From contig NZ_CAKZNF010000089.1 in assembly GCF_937129435.1 (NCBI RefSeq), forward strand, positions 1 through 64,000: DNA of 64,000 nt, given 5' to 3'. The notes under the pieces were generated by a model. It was not told the DNA's origin, ran no database searches, and was given only the letters and a program-made list of their open reading frames with translations. The first letter of the stretch is position 1. Each line of letters begins with the position of its first letter. Source of the DNA: an uncultured Parasphingopyxis sp. (lineage in GTDB: Bacteria; Pseudomonadota; Alphaproteobacteria; Sphingomonadales; Sphingomonadaceae). The position numbers were made by a program, and so were the translations under genes. This document shows positions 60,917 to 64,000 of the stretch, in pieces.

Positions 60917-61873
60917 ATGCCCCAAGCGCAATTCACGCCCGAAGACGACAATTTCCACGAAGCCCCGGCGGACGAAACCTGGTTCACCGAAACGAGCTGG
61001 TTCTCCTTCAATGTCCCCGAAAGGAAGATGGGTGGCTGGTTCTATGCGTGGGTCCGGCCCAATCTCGGGAATTGCGGCGGCGGCTTCTTCGTCTGGGACG
61101 ACAAGGGCACCGAACCCTGGTCCATCCCCTATTACAAATATCAGCACACCCAGCCCCTGCCCGAAGAGCGCGACCTGCGCGATTTCACCTTTCCCGAAGG
61201 CTATTCGATCAAGATGATCGAGCCGCTGATGAAATACGAGTTGAGCTTCGCCGATCGCGATCTGGTCAAGATCGATTGCGTGTTCGATGCGCTGTTCCCG
61301 CCGCATGGCTATACGAGCAACGAGCCGCCTTTCCATGCCCAGCCGCATCTCGATCAGATGGGTCATGTGACCGGCGAAATGGTGCTCCACGGTGAAACCA
61401 TTCCGATCGACTGCTATTCGATCCGCGACCGCAGCTGGGGTCCGCGGCTCGACCATCGCGGCGGGCGGATCGGCTATCCCTTCGCCTGTGCGAGCGACAT
61501 TGCCTTTTGCGTGTTCGTCCGCCCGAACCGCGATCTCAGCGACGACAATGAGCGCGTCAATCACGGCTTCCTCTGGCAGGACGGTAAGAAGACGCTGATC
61601 ACGAGCGGCACGCGAAACGTCGTGCGCGATCCGGCGACCAACTTCCCGGTTTCGATGGAGATCGACGCCATCGACGAAGAGGGGCGCCCCCTCCAGGCAA
61701 AGGGCGTGGTGGAGAGCCGCTTCATCCACTCCAACGCGCGCGGCCTCGGCTGCTACAGCTCGATCCGCTGGGACGTGAACGGCCACTCGGCCTATGGCGA
61801 AGATCAGGACGTCTGGCGCTTTGACCAATGGGAAGGTGTGCTACGCGGGCGCCCCGTACCGGTGAAGAAATAG
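60917..61873 (+). CDS. DUF7065/7064-like (AttH/CrtC lipocalin-like) protein
   Basis: A 318-residue soluble protein, ATG preceded by GAGGA. Sequence features fit the large beta-barrel lipocalin-like proteins named DUF7064/7065: FHEAPADETWFTETSWFSF at the start, FDALFPPHGYTSNEPPF (about 120-136), and YSIRDRSWGPR near 170. Relatives occur repeatedly beside acyl-CoA and APH-kinase genes in lipid- and steroid-degrading bacteria, but their role is open; an isomerase or hydratase on hydrophobic acyl groups is one guess. Eight bases follow the kinase stop. Confidence 0.65.
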   Translation: MPQAQFTPEDDNFHEAPADETWFTETSWFSFNVPERKMGGWFYAWVRPNLGNCGGGFFVWDDKGTEPWSIPYYKYQHTQPLPEERDLRDFTFPEGYSIKMIEPLMKYELSFADRDLVKIDCVFDALFPPHGYTSNEPPFHAQPHLDQMGHVTGEMVLHGETIPIDCYSIRDRSWGPRLDHRGGRIGYPFACASDIAFCVFVRPNRDLSDDNERVNHGFLWQDGKKTLITSGTRNVVRDPATNFPVSMEIDAIDEEGRPLQAKGVVESRFIHSNARGLGCYSSIRWDVNGHSAYGEDQDVWRFDQWEGVLRGRPVPVKK

Positions 61874-61876
61874 GCG

Positions 61877-62779
61877 ATGACCGATTTCAGGATTCTCGGC
61901 GAAGGCTTTCTCTTTCCGGAGGGTCCGGTCGCCTTTCCAGACGGATCGCTCGTCTTTGTCGAGATCGCCGGCGGCAACGTCACGCGGCTCTGGGGCGACG
62001 GCAAGTCGGAAGTGATTGCCCATCTCGGCGGCGGGCCGAACGGCGCGGCGCTCGGGCCCGATGGCGCGCTCTATGTCTGCAACAATGGCGGCATGGACTG
62101 GACGCGTGGGCCGAATGGCGAGATCAATCCGACAGCCAAGCGGACGGATGCGAAGGAAACAGGGCGCATCGAACGCGTCGATCTGGGGACCGGTAGCGTC
62201 GATCGGATCTACGATTGTTGCGACGGGCGAAAGCTCGGTTCGCCAAACGATATCGTCTTCGACGCCGAGGGGGCGTTCTGGTTCACCGACTTCGGCAGGA
62301 GCGCGCCGGGTACCGAGGGCGAATCGTCGATTCACTATGCCCTCCCCGACGGATCGATCATCGTCGAAGCGGCGCTCGGCTCGAGCTTCAACGGCGTCGG
62401 CCTCTCGCCCGGTGGCGGCACGCTCTACGCCGCAGAAACCATGAGCACGATGCTATGGGCTTGGCCGGTCGAGGATGAAGGACGGCTCGGCGAACAACGT
62501 CTGGTCGGTACCGGCGCGGACGGCGCAGGGTTCGACAGTCTGGCGCTCACCGACGCCGGCAATATCTGCGTGGCAACACTCTATGGCGGCGCCGGCATGA
62601 CAACGTTCACCCCCGATGGCGACAGCACCCATATCGCGCTTCCGGACATGTTCACGACGAATATCTGCTTCGGCGGCACGGACCGCCGCACCGCGTTCAT
62701 CACTCTGGCGCATACCGGCAAGATCATTGCTGTGGATTGGCCCGAGCCGGGCCTTGTCCTCCACTTCAACCCATATTGA
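61877..62779 (+). CDS. SMP-30/gluconolactonase-family lactonase
   Basis: A 300-residue six-bladed beta-propeller enzyme of the SMP-30/regucalcin/gluconolactonase group, which hydrolyses lactones with a bound divalent metal. The metal-ligand pattern is intact: Glu in FPEGPVAF (residue 15), Asn in GSPNDIVFD (about 120), the GGPNGAAL loop and Asp in GFDSLAL (about 215). In a catabolic setting it would open a lactone formed by ring oxygenation or from a 4-hydroxy acid. Its start is 3 bases after the previous stop, so they are coupled. Confidence 0.85.
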   Translation: MTDFRILGEGFLFPEGPVAFPDGSLVFVEIAGGNVTRLWGDGKSEVIAHLGGGPNGAALGPDGALYVCNNGGMDWTRGPNGEINPTAKRTDAKETGRIERVDLGTGSVDRIYDCCDGRKLGSPNDIVFDAEGAFWFTDFGRSAPGTEGESSIHYALPDGSIIVEAALGSSFNGVGLSPGGGTLYAAETMSTMLWAWPVEDEGRLGEQRLVGTGADGAGFDSLALTDAGNICVATLYGGAGMTTFTPDGDSTHIALPDMFTTNICFGGTDRRTAFITLAHTGKIIAVDWPEPGLVLHFNPY

Positions 62780-62792
62780 TGCTTCGCTTCCG

Positions 62793-63866
62793 ATGACATC
62801 CGCTTCCGACCGTGACGAGCTTGCCAATCCGGAGAGGCTGGCCATCTGGCTCGATGAGCATATTCCCGAACTCGGCAACGGTCCTCTCCGGATCGAGCAG
62901 CTGCATGGCGGCACTTCGAACGTGATCCTTACGCTCGATCGCGGCGAGCGGACGATGGTGCTGCGCCGACCGCCCCCGGTACCGCCCCCGGGGAGCGAAA
63001 GGACCGTGCTTCGCGAGGCGCGTGTGCTGACTGCGCTCAATGGCACCAACGTGCCGCATCCGCATTGTTTCGGCAGCTGCGACGACGCGCACGTCATCGG
63101 CGTCCCCTTCTATGTGATGGAGCGTGTCGAAGGCTGGGCGGCCGAACTGCGTGGCGAGCGGATTTATCACCGCGCGCCGTTCGATACGATGCCGTGCGAA
63201 TATGGTATCGCCTATGCGATGGTCGACGGCCTGATCGCGTTGGCGAATGTCGACTATCGCGCCGTCGGCCTCGAAGGGTTTGGCAGGCCCGACGGCTTTC
63301 TCGAACGCCAGGTCGACCGTTGGGACCGCCAGCTCGATTCCTATGCCGAGTTGTACAACTATCCCGGCCGACACATTCCGGGGCACGATTATGCCCGCGA
63401 CTGGCTGCGCGCCAACATCCCCGACGATTTTCGCGCGGGCATCATCCATGGCGATGTCGGCACGCCCAATGCGTTATTTGCCTTCGACCGGCCGGCGCGC
63501 TTGACCGCGCTGATCGATTGGGAGCTTTCGACGATCGGCGATCCGCTGATCGACCTCGCCTGGTTCACGAACAAGCTGCGCGATTGCGACAACCCGGAGC
63601 GCACCAGCGAGAACGTGCTCTACAACATCGAAAATTTTCCGACCCGGCAGGAGCTGGCGCGCTATTATGCAGCCGGTACGGGGCGCAATCTCTCGCACTT
63701 CGACTATTACTGCATCTTGGCGCTGTTCAAGGGCGGGTGCATCCTCGAATACAAAGTGGCGCAGGCGGCGGCGGGTATCCTGCCCGAAGCGACCGGCCGC
63801 TTCTTCGACAAGCTGGTTCTGGGCAATTTCGCAAAGGCCGAAGAGCTTGCCCGCCGCGCCGGATAG
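62793..63866 (+). CDS. APH-like phosphotransferase, second
   Basis: A 357-residue kinase of the same superfamily as the one at 59529, but a shorter, ACAD10/11-like single domain. Motifs: nucleotide strand LHGGTSNVILTLDRG (38-52), GIIHGDVGTPNALF (about 215-228) and LIDWELSTIGDPLIDLAWF (about 240-258). The family tail AKAEELARRA is present. It overlaps no gene but lies 14 bases after the SMP-30 stop and 10 bases before the acyl-CoA dehydrogenase, which forms the second half of the same job. Confidence 0.88.
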   Translation: MTSASDRDELANPERLAIWLDEHIPELGNGPLRIEQLHGGTSNVILTLDRGERTMVLRRPPPVPPPGSERTVLREARVLTALNGTNVPHPHCFGSCDDAHVIGVPFYVMERVEGWAAELRGERIYHRAPFDTMPCEYGIAYAMVDGLIALANVDYRAVGLEGFGRPDGFLERQVDRWDRQLDSYAELYNYPGRHIPGHDYARDWLRANIPDDFRAGIIHGDVGTPNALFAFDRPARLTALIDWELSTIGDPLIDLAWFTNKLRDCDNPERTSENVLYNIENFPTRQELARYYAAGTGRNLSHFDYYCILALFKGGCILEYKVAQAAAGILPEATGRFFDKLVLGNFAKAEELARRAG

Positions 63867-63876
63867 GAGAGAGGAT

Positions 63877-64000
63877 ATGTACGATTTTTCGGTCGAACCC
63901 GAATTTCAGGAAAAGCTCGACTGGATGCGAGGCTTCGTCGATGCCGAGTGCGCCGACCTCGATATTCTTTTCCCCGATCATGGCGACCCTTATGATGTCC
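63877..64000 (+). CDS. Acyl-CoA dehydrogenase, N-terminus (runs off right edge)
   Basis: Begins after a strong GAGAGAGG site. The 41 visible residues (MYDFSVEPEFQEKLDWMRGF, then VDAECADLDILFPDHG) match the N-terminal helix region of ACAD10/11-type acyl-CoA dehydrogenases. With the kinase directly upstream it forms the bacterial split version of ACAD10/11 (kinase and dehydrogenase as separate genes, as in LvaA/LvaC). The FAD and catalytic regions are outside the window. Confidence 0.75.
   Translation, partial: MYDFSVEPEFQEKLDWMRGFVDAECADLDILFPDHGDPYDV

Noticed and set aside
34938-64000. Prophage, transposon or CRISPR content in the accessory region
   Set aside because: No transposase, integrase, phage structural gene or regularly spaced repeat was found on either strand.

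Overview
The window looks like chromosomal DNA of a high-GC alphaproteobacterium, most likely a sphingomonad (order Sphingomonadales). This rests on gene content and is an inference: a TorF-type porin, a 'vgr-related' metalloprotease-like protein, the hflK-hflC-degP order, a HerA-like DUF853 ATPase, hrcA-grpE, and palindromic intergenic repeats built on CGTCATTGCGAG and CCTTCGACAAGCTCAGGG.

Left part (1-34.5 kb) is mostly housekeeping. In order: a dnaK that loses its 3' end at the left edge, a PCu(A)C copper lipoprotein, secreted proteins of unknown function, an indoleamine-dioxygenase-like haem enzyme, grpE-hrcA, a porin, an MscS channel, sseA-metC, a prokaryotic (6-4)-type photolyase, queF, a thioesterase, the HerA-like ATPase, hflK-hflC-degP, apbC/mrp, a sulfotransferase, pmbA-cysQ, ubiA, rsmE, a large exported repeat protein, gshA, an ICMT-like methyltransferase and tRNA-Gly(TCC).

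Right part (34.9-64 kb) is one dense catabolic region for an unidentified hydrophobic carboxylic substrate (steroid-, terpenoid- or ring-like). A forward operon (34938-40831) encodes SDR, MFS, DUF35 Zn-ribbon, a thiolase-fold Ltp2-like protein, MFS and SDR with overlapping stops and starts. A reverse block (55182 down to 40922) encodes aldehyde dehydrogenase, family III CoA-transferase, a 102-aa unknown protein, acyl-CoA ligase, enoyl-CoA hydratase, an unusual CoA-transferase, amidohydrolase, SDR, Gfo/Idh oxidoreductase, a second amidohydrolase, a CYP101-like P450 and two SDRs.

Three near-identical 19-bp palindromes (AAYTGAC-N5-GTCARYT) lie in front of the three successive reverse transcription units, and one of them lies between the aldehyde dehydrogenase and a divergent TetR regulator. 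This suggests a single TetR regulon covering about 14 kb.

The last 8 kb hold a second acyl-CoA ligase, a sterol-desaturase-family hydroxylase divergent from a LysR regulator, and a forward group: APH-like kinase, DUF7065-like protein, SMP-30 lactonase, second APH-like kinase and the start of an acyl-CoA dehydrogenase. The kinase plus dehydrogenase pairing recalls the LvaA/LvaC and ACAD10/11 route for removing a 4-hydroxyl group from acyl-CoAs.

No rRNA, CRISPR array, transposase, integrase or prophage gene was seen.
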